Below, piece after piece: positions 27,090 through 39,660 of a stretch of 64,000 bases of DNA. The stretch is from Hyperoodon ampullatus (taxonomy: Eukaryota > Chordata > Mammalia > Artiodactyla > Ziphiidae): positions 2,604,001-2,668,000 of the forward strand of contig CATKHW010000008.1 in assembly GCA_949752795.1 (NCBI GenBank). Reading direction: 5' to 3'. The notes under the pieces are model-generated. The model saw only the letters and a list, made by a program, of their open reading frames with translations. It had not been told where the DNA came from and did not search any database. A program made the translations under genes and the position numbers. Within the stretch, counting starts at the first letter, position 1. Every line of letters begins with the position of its first letter.

Positions 27090-28833
27090 CAGTGCAGCCC
27101 TGAATTTTGGGGTGGCGCTGTCTTATTGATTTTCAGTTTTACCAAAGGTATATTCCATAGACTGGAAGTGAACTTGGTTCTGTAGCTCTGTTGTTTACTT
27201 GTTTTAGGGAACACAATGCAATCCTCCAGAGAGGCAGTTGGCAATTTACATCCTGCCCATGAGCATAACTAGTCTCCCTGTTCTTCACGGCCTTTCTTGC
27301 CTTTCTGGTTTTTACACATTTTTCGGATATCCCTTTTGAACAGTGGGAAGTGATACTTATTTGTAGTGCAGATTTGCATTGCCCGCTTGCTTGCTTGGCC
27401 CCAAAGGGCGTATGCGGTTTCTCCTGAATATATTCAGGAGAAAATGCATACGCCCTTTTTGGCCAAGCTCATCATTGTCGAAGTTGTGCCCCACTTCCTG
27501 TTCTCTACAGGGGATTCCAATGTACCGCTTTAAATCTGTTTCCTGCTCTTCTGGCTCGCTTTAAATACCACCTCGTTGCCTTCCCTCAACAGATTTTTGG
27601 AAGACAGTTGTCCTTTACTACTCTGCTAGTTTGTGAATTGCTGTGCCCCTGAGCTCCATTTTTCAACTCGTTTTTTGTGAGCTGACGGCAGGTCCAAAAC
27701 TTTGGTTCAGGTACTATACTGGTTCCCGGCGGGTGGCTGAGACTTTGGCTAATTCTTCTACCTGCCGGGAAATTAGAGAGACATGTGCCCGTCCAAATGC
27801 CTAACAGCTATTCTCTCATTGGTTCTCCCTCTTCCCTTTCATCCTCTGCCAAATTGGCAACCTGTGCGAACCAGGAAGTTAAAGGGGCTGTCTCTCCAAG
27901 TTGGGACATTGATAGTAAAGCAGTTGGAAAGTCAAACCAGAGCACCAGGAGAGGGACTATTATTTTAGATTTAGAAATCTTTCATATTCACAGTGTGTCC
28001 ATTCTCTAGGTTTCCCATACATGTTATAGCTGTAGTAATATTCCCTTCAACCTGGAGAGTTGGGACCCTTGGAATGTGTGCCACGCATTATTGCTTTAAA
28101 TGGTCTGCATTTGCTCACTGAATCTCACCAATCCTCTCAATCCCAAGTGTCCAGCCTTATGCCACATCCAGGTGTCGTTGTAGATAGGGTCATTCCATTT
28201 TTCATCAGTGACCCTGAAGGAATTGTAAAGAATTTCCCTGTTTTTTTGTTTTGTTTTTCAAATTCCTTATTATAGAGTGTTTGAGCTGATTCTCACTGCC
28301 ATTTTGATACCAGTGTAGACACACTTGATTCCCTTACGGAGACATATCAATACATAGGTTTTAAGATTCTTACTAGTCAGATATATTCCTCTGCTTGAAA
28401 TATGGGGTTTTTAGTCTCTTTCACTGAGGATGGTGTAGGTCTTCTCTTTTCCGTATTTGGTTTTTGAAACGTGACCTGTACTAATATCACACTCTGGTTT
28501 TATGTATCACCCCACCCCTCCTTCCCCCTTAAGCAGGCATAAGAGTGTTTTCTAAGTGTGAGACTCTGTTCTCTTTCCTAACTCATTTCATGTGTATCCA
28601 GCCATGTATAAAGGACCATCATAAGTGATATCTTATGAGAAGTTCCTTTTTCTCTGTGACTTATTTCACTTAGAATCATCATACCTGAATCCACTCATTT
28701 TGCTGCTATTGGCCTTATGACATTGATTTCATGGCTGAGGGATATTCCATCTTTCATAAGTAACACAATAACTTGAACCACTTTTGTCTTTCCTGGGATA
28801 TTTTAGGTGGACTCAAGTTGAGGTTCTTGTAAG
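27090..28833 (-). repeat. L1-derived satellite unit 2
   Basis: 1,744-base unit colinear with unit 1. The palindrome is at 27,395-27,466. The T-tract is interrupted by G. The antisense L1 3' part ends with the TGGCTGAGGGATATTCC motif near 28,733. Open frames of 60-100 codons on either strand are not conserved between units and are not genes. Confidence 0.87.
27395..27466. repeat. 72-base palindrome, unit 2
   Basis: Same structure, centre TGAATATATTCA between 27,430 and 27,431. Four of 36 pairs mismatch, from GGCCCC and GCGGTT substitutions in the left arm. Confidence 0.93.
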
Positions 28834-30569
28834 CAGAGCAGCCCTAAATTTTGGGGTGGCTCTGTCTTATTGATTTTCAGTTTTACCAAGGTATATTCCC
28901 TAGACTGGAAGTGCCCTTGGCTCTGTAGCTCTGTTGTTTATTGCTTTAGGGAACATAATGCACTCCTCCAGAGAGGCAGATGGGAATTTACATCCTGCCC
29001 TTCAGGATAAGTAGGCTCCCAGTTCTCCATGGCCTGTCTTTCCTTTCTGGTTTTTTACACATGTTGTGGATGTCCCTTTTGACCATTGGGAAGTGATACT
29101 TCTTTGTAGTGCAGATTTGCATTGCTCGCTTGCTTGCTTGGCCAAAAAGGGCATATGCATTTTCTCCTGAATATATTCAGGTTAAAACGCATACGCCGTT
29201 TTTGGCCAAGTGCATCATTGTTGAAGTTGTGCCCCTCTTCCTGTGCTTTAAAGGTGATTCCAATGTACCTCTTGAAATCTGTTTGCTGCTATTCTGGCTC
29301 ACTTTCCAGTCCGCCTCGTTGCCTTCCCTCAACAGATTTTTGGACGATAGTTGTCCATTATTACTCTGCCAGTTTGTGAATTGCTGTTCCCCTGAGCTCC
29401 ATTTTTCAACTCGTTTTTTGTGAGCTGACCGCAAGTCCAAAATTTTGGTTCAGGACCTATATTGGTTTACGGAGGGTGGCTGAGACTTTGGTTAATTCTC
29501 CTTCATGCAGGGAAATTAGAGTGACATGTGCCCGTCCAAATGCCTAACAGCTACTCTCTCACTTGTTCTCCCTCTTCCCTTACATCCTCTGCCAAATTGA
29601 CAACCTGTGCGAACTAGGAGGTTAAAGGGGCTGTCTCTACAAGTTGGGACATTGATAGTAAAGCAGTTGGAAAGTCAAACCGGAGCACCAGGAGAGGGAC
29701 TATTAGTTGAGTTTTAGAAACCTTTCGTATTCACAGTGTGTCCATTCTCTAGGTTTCCTGTACATGTTATAGATTTAGTAATATTCCCTTCAACCTGGAG
29801 AGCTTGGACCCTTGGAACGTGTGCCACGCATTATTGCTTTAAATGGTCTGCATTTGCTCACCGAATCTCATCAATCCTCTCAGTACCAAGTGTCTAGCCT
29901 ATGCCACATCCACCTGTCGTTGAAGATAGGGTCATTCCAGGTTTCATCAGACCCTTGTAGGAATCGCAAAGAATTTCCCTGTTTTTTATTTTGTTTTTGA
30001 AATTCCTTTTTATAGTGGGTTGGGGCTGAGTCTCACTGCCATGTTTATGCCAGTCTAGACACACTTGATTGCCTTACAGAGACTTATCAGTACATAAGTT
30101 TTAAGATTCTCACTAGTCAGATATATTAATCGGCGGGAAATATTGGGTTTTGAGTCCCTTTCACAGTGGAAGGTGTAGGTCTTGTATATACCGTAGCTGA
30201 TTTTTGGAACGGTACCGGTACTAATATCACACTCTGGTTTTATGCATCACCCTACCTCTCCTTCCCCCTTAGGCAGGCACAAGAGTGTTTTCTAAATGTG
30301 AGACTCTGTTCTCTTTCCTAACTCAGTTCTTGTATAGCCATGTTTACTGGACCTTCATAACTGATATCTTATGTTAAGTTTCTTTTTCTCTGTGACTTAT
30401 TTCACTTAGAATCATCGTACCTGAATCCACTCATTTTGCTGCTACTGGCCTTATGACATTGATTTCATGGCTGAGGGATATTCCATCTTACGTAAGTAAC
30501 ACAATTTTTTGAACCATTTTTGTCTTTCCTGGGATAATTCAGGTGTCCCCAAGTTGAGGTTCTTGTAAA
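28834..30569 (-). repeat. L1-derived satellite unit 3
   Basis: 1,736-base unit, colinear with its neighbours, starting CAGAGCAGCCC instead of CAGTGCAGCCC. The palindrome is at 29,138-29,209, with five arm mismatches. The CAGAGCAGCC start is shared with edge unit 8 at 57,252, so it may be an older variant. Confidence 0.87.
29138..29209. repeat. 72-base palindrome, unit 3
   Basis: Same structure with five of 36 pairs mismatched. The left arm carries GGGCATATGCAT, where other units have GGGCGTATGCGT. Confidence 0.92.
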
Positions 30570-32300
30570 CAGTGCAGCCCTAAATTTTGGGGTGGCTCTG
30601 TATTATTGATTTTCAGTTTTCCCAAGGTATATTCCCTAGACTGGAAGTGCCCTTGGCTCTGTAGCTCTGTTGATTACTTGTATTAGGGAACACAATGCAC
30701 TCCTCCAGAGAGGCAGTTGGCAATTTACATCCTTCCCATCAGCATATCTAGGCTCCTTGTTCTCCAGGGCCTGTCTTGCCTTTTTGGTTTTACACATTTT
30801 GCGGATGTCCCTTTTGACCGGTGGGAAGTGACACTTCTTTGTAATACAGATTTGCATTGCCCGCTTGCTTGCTTGGCCAAAAAGGGCGTATGGGTTTTCT
30901 TCTGAATATATTAAGGAGAAAAAGCATACTCCCTGTTTTGCCAAGTGCATCATTGTCGAAGTTGTGCCCCTCTTCCTGTGCTTTAAATGCAATTCCAATG
31001 TACCTGATGAAATCTGTTTCCTGCTATTCTGGCTCACTTTCAAGGTCGCCTCGTTGCCTTCCCTGATCAGATTTTTGGACGATAGTTGTCCTTTATTACT
31101 CTGCCAGTTTGTGAATTGCTATGCACCTGAGATCCAGTTTTCAACTCGTTTTTTGAGAGCTGACCGCAAGTCCCAAACATTGGTTCAGGACCTACACTGG
31201 TTCCTGGCGGGTGGCTGAGCCTTTGCTTAATTCTTCTTCCTGCCAGGTAATTAGAGTGACATGTGCCCGTCCAAATGCCTAACAGCTACACTCTAATTGG
31301 TTCTCCCTCTTCCCTTTCATCTTCTGCCAAATTAGCAACCTGTGAGAACCAGGAGGATAAAGGGGCTGTCTCTGCAATTTGGGAGATTGATAGTAAAGCA
31401 GTTGGAAATTCAAACCGGAGCACCAGGAGAGGGACTATTAGTTGAGTTTTAGAAACCTTTCGTATTCACAATGTGTCCATTATCTAGGTTTCACTTACAT
31501 GTTATAGCTGTAGTAATATTCCCTTCAACCTGGAGAGTTGGTAACCTTGGAATGTGTGCCATGAATTATTGCTTTAAATGGTCTGCATTTGCTCACCGAA
31601 TCTCACCAATCCTCTCAGTCCCAAGTGTCCAGCCTTATGCCACATCCAGCTGTCGTTGTAGATAGGGTCATTCCAGGTTTCATCAGAGCCCCTGAAGGAA
31701 TTGTAAATAATTTCCCTGTATTTTTGTTTTCGAAATTCCTTTTTATAGTGGGTTTGAGCTGATTCTCACTGCCATGTTTTTGCAGTCTAGACACACTTGA
31801 TTCCCTTATGGAGACATATCAATACATAGGTTTTAAGATTCTTACTAGTCAGATATATTCCTCAGCGGGAAATATTGGATTTGCGTCCCTTTCACAGAGG
31901 AAGGTGTAGATTTTGTCTATTCCGTATTTGGTTTTTGGACCGGTACCTGTACTAATATGAAACTCTGGTTTTATGCATAACCCCACCTCTCCTTCCTCCT
32001 TAAGCAGGCATAAGAGTGTTTTCTAACTGTGAGACTCTGTTCTCTTTCCTAACTCAGTTCATGTGTATCCATGTTTACAGGACCTTCATAAGTGATATCT
32101 TATGATAAGTTTATTTTTCTCTATGACTTATTTCACTTAGAATCATCGTACCTGAATACACTCATTTTGCTGCTACTGGCCTTATGACATTGATTTCATG
32201 GCTGAGGGATATTCCATCTTATGTAAGTAACACAATTTCTTGAACCATTTTTGTCTTTCCTGGTATATTTCAGGTGTCGCCAAGTTGAGTTTCTTGTAAG
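30570..32300 (-). repeat. L1-derived satellite unit 4
   Basis: 1,731-base unit. Its palindrome (30,873-30,944) is the most eroded of the main block, with seven mismatches in 36 pairs. Otherwise it is colinear with the other units over its whole length. Confidence 0.87.
30873..30944. repeat. 72-base palindrome, unit 4
   Basis: Same structure, seven of 36 pairs mismatched, the most decayed copy in the main block. Confidence 0.9.
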
Positions 32301-34039
32301 CAGTGCAGCCCTAAATTTTGGGGTGGCTCTGTATTATTGATTCTCAGTGTTCCCAAGGTATATTCCCTAGACTGGAAGTGCCCTTGTCTCTGTAGCTCTG
32401 TTGATTACTTGTTTTAGGGAACACAATGCACTCCCCCAGAGAGGCAGTTGGCAATTTACATGGGGCCCTTCAGCATAACTAGGCTCCCTGTTCTCCAGGG
32501 CCTGTCTTGCCTTTCTGGTTTTACATATTTTGTGGCTGTCCCTTTTGACCAGTGGGAAGTGCACTTCTTTGTAGTGCAGATTTGCATTGCCCACTTGCTT
32601 GCTTGGCCAAAAAGGGCGTATGGGTTTTCTCCTGAATATATTCAGGAGAAAACGCATACGCCCTTTTTGGCCATTTGCATCATTGTCGAAGTTGTGGCCC
32701 TCTTCCTGTGCTTTAAAGGCAACTCCAATGTACCTCTTGAAATTTGTTTCTTGCTATTCTGGCTCACTTTCAAGTCTGCCTCGTTGCCTTCCCTCAAAAG
32801 ATTTTTGGAGGATAGTTGTCCTTTATTTCTCTGCCATTTTGTGAATTGCTATGCACCTGAGCTCCATTTTTCAACTCATTTTTGTGAGGTGACCGCAAGT
32901 CCAAAATGGTGGTTCAGGACCTATATTGGTTCCCGGAGGGTGGCTGAGACTTTGGTTAATTCTCCTTCCTGCCGGGAAATTAGAGTGACATGTGCCCGTC
33001 CAAATGCCTAACAGCTACTCTCTCATTGGTTCTCCGTCTTCCCTTACATCCTCTGCCAATTTGGCAACCTGTGCGAACCAGAAGTTTAAAGGGGCTGTCT
33101 CTCCAAGTTGGGACATTGATAGTAAAGCAGTTGGAAAGTCAAACCGGAGCACCAGGAGAGGGACTATTAGTTGAGTTTTAGAAACCTTTCGTATTCACAG
33201 TGTGTCCATTCTCTAGGTTTCCCGTACATGTTATAGCTGTAGTAATATTCCCTTCAACCTGGAGAGTTTGGACCCTTGGAACCTGTGCCACACATTATTG
33301 CTTTAAATGGTCTGCATTGGCTCACCAAATCTCATCAATCCTCTCAGTCCCAAGTGTCCAGCCTTATGACACATCCAGCTGTCATTGTATATAATGTAAT
33401 TCCAGGTTTCATCAGAGCCCCTGTAGGAATTGTAAAGAATTTCCCTCTTTTTTGTTTTGTTTTTGAAATTCCTTTTTATAGTGCATTTGAGTTGATTCTC
33501 AATGCCATATTTATGCCAGTCTAGACACACTTGATTCCCTTACAGAGACATATCAATACATTGGTTTTAAGATTCTTTCCAGTCATATATATTCCTCCGT
33601 TGGAAATATCGGTTTTGAGTCCCTTTCACTGAGGAAAGTGTTGGTCTTGTGTATTCCGTAGTTGGTTTTTGGATTGGTACCTGTACTAATATCAAACTCT
33701 GCTTTTATGCATCACCGCACCTTTCCTTCACCCTTAAGCAGACACAAGAGTGTATTCTAAATGTGAGACTCTGTTCTCTTTCCTAACTCAGTTCATGTGT
33801 ATCCAGCCATGCTTACAGGACCTTCATAAGTGATATCTTATGATAAGTTTCTTTTTCTCTGTGACTTATTTCACTTAGAATCATCGTACCTGAATCCACT
33901 CATTTTGCAGCTACTGGCCTTATGACATTGATTTCATGGCTGAGGGATATTCCATCTTACGAAAGTAACACAATTTCTTGAACCATTTTTGTCTTTCCTG
34001 GGATATTTAAGGTTTTACCCAAGTTGAGGTTCTTGTAAG
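32301..34039 (-). repeat. L1-derived satellite unit 5
   Basis: 1,739-base unit with a palindrome at 32,603-32,674 that has only two arm mismatches. The plus-strand open frame of 187 codons at 32,448-33,011 runs through the palindrome. It has no counterpart of similar length in the sister units and resembles no known protein, so it is treated as chance. Confidence 0.87.
32603..32674. repeat. 72-base palindrome, unit 5
   Basis: Same structure, two of 36 pairs mismatched. One mismatch is at the outermost base. Confidence 0.93.
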
Positions 34040-35580
34040 CAGTGCAGCCCTAAAGTTTGGGGTTGCTCTGTCTTATTGATTTTCAATTTCCCCAAGGTAT
34101 ATTTCCTAGACAGGAAGTGCCCGTGGCTATGTAGCTCTGTTGTTAACTTGTTTTAGGGAACACAATGCACTCCTCCAGAGAGGCAGTTGGCAATTTACAT
34201 CCCGCCCATCAGCATAACTAGGCTCCCTGTTCTCCAGGGCCTGACTTGCCATTCTGGTTTTTACACATTTTACGGATATCCAATTTCACCAGTTGGAAGT
34301 GATACTTCTTTGTAGTGCAGATTTGCATTGCCCGCTTGCTTGCTTTGCCAAAAAGGGTGTATGCATTTTCTCCTGAATATATTCAGGAGAAAATGCATAC
34401 ACCCTTTTTGGCTAAGTGCATCATTGTCGAAATTGTGCCTCTCTTCCTGTGTCTTAAAGGTGATTCCAATGTACCTCTTGATTTCTGTTTCCTACTATTC
34501 TGGCTCGCTTTCATGTCCACCTCGTTGCCTTCCCTCAACAGATTTGTGGAAGATTGTTGTCCTTTATTACTCTGCCAGTTTGTGAATTGCTGTGTCCCTG
34601 AGCTCCATTTTTCAACTCGTTTTTTGTGAACTGACAGCAAGTCCCAAATGTTGGTTCAGGACCTATACTGGTGCCCGGCGGTTGGCTGAGACTTTGGTTA
34701 ATTCTTGTTCGTGCCGGGAAATTAGAGTGACATGTGCCCGTCCAAATGCCTAACAGCTACTCTCTCAATGGTACTCCCTCTTCCCTTTCATCCTTTGCCA
34801 ATTTGGCATCTTGTGCGAACCAGGAGGTTAAAGGGGCTGTCTCTCCAAGTTGGGAGATTGATAGTAAAGCAGTTGGAAAGTGAAACCAGAGCACGAGGAG
34901 AGGGACTATTTTTTGAGTTTTAGAAACCTTTCGTATTCACAGTGTGTTCATTCTCTAGGTTTCCCATACATGTTATAGCTGTAGTAATATTCCCTTCTAT
35001 CTTGAGAGTTGGGACCCAAGGAATGGGTGCCACACATTATTGCTTTAAATGGTCTGCATTGGCTCACCGAATCTCATCAATCCTCTCAGTCCCAAGTGTC
35101 CAGCCTTATGCCACATCCAGTGGTCATTGTAGATAGGATCATTCCAGGTTTCATCAGAGCCCCTGAAGGAATTGTAAAGAATTTCCCTGTTTTTTTGTTT
35201 TGTTTTTAAATTCCTTTTTATCTTGGGTTTCAGCTGATTTTCACTGCCAAGTTTATGCCAGTCTAGACACACTTGATTCCCTTACGGAGACATATCAATA
35301 CATAGGTTTTAAGATTCTTACTTGTCAGATATATTCCTCTGCAGAGAATAGGGGTGTTGAGTCCCGTTCACTGAGGAAGGAGTAGGTCTTGTCTATTCTG
35401 TATTTGGATTATGGAATGGTACCTGTGCTAATATCAAACTATGGTTTTATGTATCAACCCACCTCTCCTTACCCCGTAAGCAGGCATAAGTATGTTTTCT
35501 ATATGTGAGACACTGTTCTCATTACTAATTCAGTTCATGTGTACCCATGTTTACATTTCCTTCATAAGTGATATCTTATG
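34040..35580 (-). repeat. L1-derived satellite unit 6, truncated
   Basis: Unit cut at position about 1,541, within the antisense L1 3' part, just after the GTGATATCTTATG motif. The next bases are minisatellite. Its palindrome (34,344-34,415) is the best in the window, with one mismatch in 36 pairs. Confidence 0.87.
34344..34415. repeat. 72-base palindrome, unit 6, with paired changes
   Basis: One of 36 pairs mismatches. The left arm reads GGGTGTATGCATTTTC and the right arm GAAAATGCATACACCC, so two substitutions relative to the common form (GGGCGTATGCGTTTTC) are present in both arms and keep the pairing. Confidence 0.94.
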
Positions 35581-36992
35581 TCCGAATGCTCCATGGCTCT
35601 TATCATCATAATGCTCCATGATGCTTGTCACCATGAGTATCCATGGTCTACTCATCACAATGCTCCACGGTCTTGCCATTACATTGCTCCATTTCCCTTG
35701 TCATCACAATTCTCCACCTCTTTGTCATCACAATATTCCATGACATTTCTCATCACAATGTTACATGCTCTTGTCATCACAATTCTCCGTGAAATTGTCA
35801 TCGCAATGCTCCCTGAGCCCTGTCATAGCAAGCTCCAGATGCTTGTCATCAGAATGCTTCATGACATTGTTATAAAAATTCTTAATGTCCCTTTACATCA
35901 CAATGCTCCCTGCCATTGTCATCACAATTCTCCGAGACACTTGTCATCACAATGCTCCAAGCCCTTGTCATCACAATGCTCCATTACACCAGTCATAACA
36001 ATGCTCCATGACCCATGCCATCACAATGTTCCACGGACTTGTCATAAAAAGGCTCCATGGCCCTTGTCATCACAATGCTCCAAGACCTCTGTAATCACAA
36101 ATCTCCATGCCACTTTTCATCTCAATGCTCCATGAACACTGTCATCACAATGCACCATGCCCATCATCATAATGATTCATGCTATTCTCATCACAATGAA
36201 ATCAAAATGCTCCATGTCCTCTGTCATCACAATGTTCCAAACCTTTCTGATCACAGTGTTCCATAACACTTGTCATCACATGCCCCATAACGCTCGTCAT
36301 CACATTTATGCAAGGTCTTCTCATCACAATGCTCCATGACCATTGTCATCAGAATGCTCAATACACTTGGCATCACAATGCTCGCTGACACTTGTCATCA
36401 GTATGCTCCTTGAACACTGTCCTGACAAGGCTTCATGCCTTTTTCATTACAAATATCCATTCCCTTTTCATCACAATGCTCCAAGACCCCTGTTATCACA
36501 ATGCTCCATGACTCAAGTCATCACAGTGCTTCATGACACTTATCATGAAAATGGTCCATAACGTCGTCACACAAAGCTCTGTGACCTTTGTCACCACAAT
36601 GCTCCATGAAATATTTATCACAATGCTCTGTGACCCTTGTCATCACAAAGCTCCATGCATTGTCAGCACAATGCTCCATGACCCTCGTCATCACAATGCA
36701 CCATGCACTTGTCATCACAATGCTCCACATCCTTGTCATCAAAATGCTCCATAAAACTTGGCATCACAATGCTCCATGCACTTCTCCTCAAAATGCCTTC
36801 TCACCACTGATATCACAATGTTCCATCACTAGTCATCACAATACTCCCTCACCCCTGTCATCACAATATTCCATGACCCCTGTAATCACAATTCTCCATG
36901 CCCTTGTCATCACAAAGCTCCATGACGCATGTCATCAGAATGCTCCATGGACTTCTCATCACAATGCTCCGTGACCTTGTCATCACAATGCT

Positions 36993-38326
36993 CCAACACC
37001 CCTGTAATCACAATGATCCATGCCACTTTTCATCTCAATGCTCAATGAACCCTGTCATCACAATGCACCGTGCCCGTCACCATAATATTTCATGCTGTTG
37101 TCATCACAATGAAATCAAAATGCTCAATGACCTCTGTCATCACAATGCACCAAACCCTTCTGATCACAATGTTCCATAACACTTGTCATCACAATGCCCC
37201 ATTACGCTGGTCATCACAATTTTCCATGGTCTTCTCATCACAATGCTCCATGACCTTTGTCATCACAATGCTCAATACACTTATCATGACAATGCTCCCT
37301 GACAGTTGTCATCATTATGCTCCTTGAACCCTATCATGACAAGGCTCCATGCATTTTTCATCACAATGATCCATTCCATATCCATCACAATGCTCAAAGA
37401 CCCCTGTAATCACACTGCTCCATGTCCTTGTCATCACAAAGCTCCATGACGCATGTCATCAGAATGCTCCATTGCCTTCTCATCACAATGCTCCATGCCC
37501 TTGTAATCACATTGCTTCAAAACCCCTGTAATCTCAATGCTCCATGCACCTTTTCATCAGAATGCTCCATGCCCTTGTCATCACAATGCTCCATGACCCT
37601 TGTCATTGCAATGTTCCAAGCCCTTGTCAACAAAATGCTCCATTGCATTTGTCATCACAATCCTCCATTACACTTGGTATCACAATGCTCCATGCCATTG
37701 TCATCACAGTGGACAATGACGTATGTCATCACAATGCTCCCTGACACCTGTCTTCACAATACTCCATGACCATGTCATCACAATGTTCCATGCCCTTGTC
37801 CTCACAAAGCGCCATGCCCACTGTCATCACAATAATCCATGAAACATATCAGACCAATGTTCCATGCCCCAGTCATCACAATGATCCATCTCCTTGTCAT
37901 CACAATGCTCCATGTCCCCTGTCATCACAATGCTCCGTGACTCCAGTCATCACAATGCTTCATGACCTTTGTCCTCACAATGGTCCATGCCCTCGTCACA
38001 CAAGGCTCTGTGACCTTTGTCACCACAATGCTCCATGCCCTTGTCATCTCAATGCTCCATGCCCACTGTCATCACAATAATCCATGAAACTTGTCAGACA
38101 AATGTTCCATGCCCCTGTCATCATATTGCTCCATGCCCTTGTCATCAAAATGCTCCATGACCCATGTCGTCACAGTGTTGCGTGACTCCAGTCATCACAA
38201 TGATTCTTGACCTTTCTCATCACAATGGTCCATGCCCTCGTCACACAAGGCTCCGTGATCTTTGTCACAACAATGCTCCATGAAATTTTAATCACAATGC
38301 TCTGTGTCCCTTGTCATCACAATGCT
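36993..38326 (+). repeat. 1,334-base tandem duplication in array B, copy 1
   Basis: The CCAACACC landmark (36,993), GAAATCAAAATG (37,108) and the motif encoding MTHVIRMLHCLL in one frame (37,446) each recur exactly 1,334 bases later. Nearby sequence is far closer between these copies than between adjacent monomers. Confidence 0.85.
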
Positions 38327-39660
38327 CCAACACCCCTGTAATCACAATGCTCCATGCCCCTTTTCATCTCAAGGCTCCATGAACCCTGTCATCACAATGC
38401 CCCGTGCCCATCACCATAATATTTCATGCTATTGTCATCATAATGAAATCAAAATGCTCAATGACCTCTGTCATCAAAATGCACCAAACCCTTCTGATCT
38501 CAATGTTCCATAACACTTGTCATCACAATGCCCCATGACGCTGGTCATCACAATTATCCATGGTCTTCTCATCACAATGCTCCATGATCTTTGTCATCAC
38601 AATGCTCAATACACTTATCATCACAATGCTCCCTGACAGTTGTCATCAGTATGCTCCTTGAACCCTCTCATGAAAAGGCTCCATGCATTTTTCATCACAA
38701 TGATCCATTCCCTTGTCATCACAATGCTCCAAGACCCCTGTAATCACAATGCTCCATGTCCTAGTCATCACAGATCTCCATGACGCATGTCATCAGAATG
38801 CTCCATTGCCTTCTCATCACAATGCTCCATGCCCTTGTAATCACATTGCTTCAAAACCCCTGTAATCTCAATGCTCCATGCACCTTTTCATCAGAATGCT
38901 CCATGGCCTTGTCATCACAATGCTCCATGACACTTGTCATCGCAATGTTCCAAGCCCTTGTCATCAAAATGCTCCATTACATTTGTCATCAAAATCCTCC
39001 ATGACACTTGGTATCACAATGCTCCATGCCATTGTCATCACAATGGACAATGATATATGTCATCACAATGCTCCTTGATACCTGTCTTCACAAAAATCCA
39101 TGACCTTGTCATCACAATGTTCCATGCCCTTGTCATCACAATGTGCCATGCCCACTGTCATCACAATAATCCATGAAACTTGTCAGACCAATGTTCCATG
39201 CCCCTGTCATCACAATGCTCCATGCACTTGTCATCACAATGCTCCATGACCCCCGTCATCACAATGCACCGTGACTCCAGTCAGCACAATGCTTCATGAC
39301 CTGTGTCCTCACAATGGTCCATGCCCTCGTCACAAAAGGCTCTGTGATCTTTGTCACCAAAATGTCCCAGGCCCTTGTCATCTCAATGCTACATGCCCAC
39401 TGTCATCACAATAATCCATGAAACATGTCCGACCAATGTTCCATGCCCCTGTCATCACATTGCTCCTTGCCCTTTTCATCACAATGCTCCATGACCCCTG
39501 TCATCACAATGCTCCTTGACTTCAGTCATCACAATGATTCATGACCTTTGTCCTCACAATGGTCCACGCCCTCGTCACACAAGGCTCTGTGATCCTTGTC
39601 ACCACCACGCTCCATGAAATTTTCATCACAATTCTCTGTGTCTCTTGTCATCACAATGCT
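38327..39660 (+). repeat. 1,334-base tandem duplication in array B, copy 2
   Basis: Second copy of 36,993-38,326, colinear at least to about 39,200 (GAAACTTGTCAGACC). The exact right end is uncertain because the next segments, around 39,540-41,000, are themselves related at offsets of about 730 and 682 bases. Confidence 0.75.

Noticed and set aside
32448..33011. 187-codon open frame in satellite unit 5
   Set aside because: The sister units are broken at different places, the frame runs through the palindrome and non-coding L1 antisense sequence, and no protein family is recognisable.
25423..35272. Minus-strand open frames in the L1 units as functional L1 ORF2 pieces
   Set aside because: Only short C-terminal fragments resemble L1, with frame changes between units and no endonuclease or reverse transcriptase domain in the repeat unit.
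25335..35580. CENP-B box in the satellite units
   Set aside because: I looked for TTCG, four bases, A, two bases, CGGG. Candidates such as TTTCGTATTCAC and the CCGGG-containing stretches do not fit the spacing.
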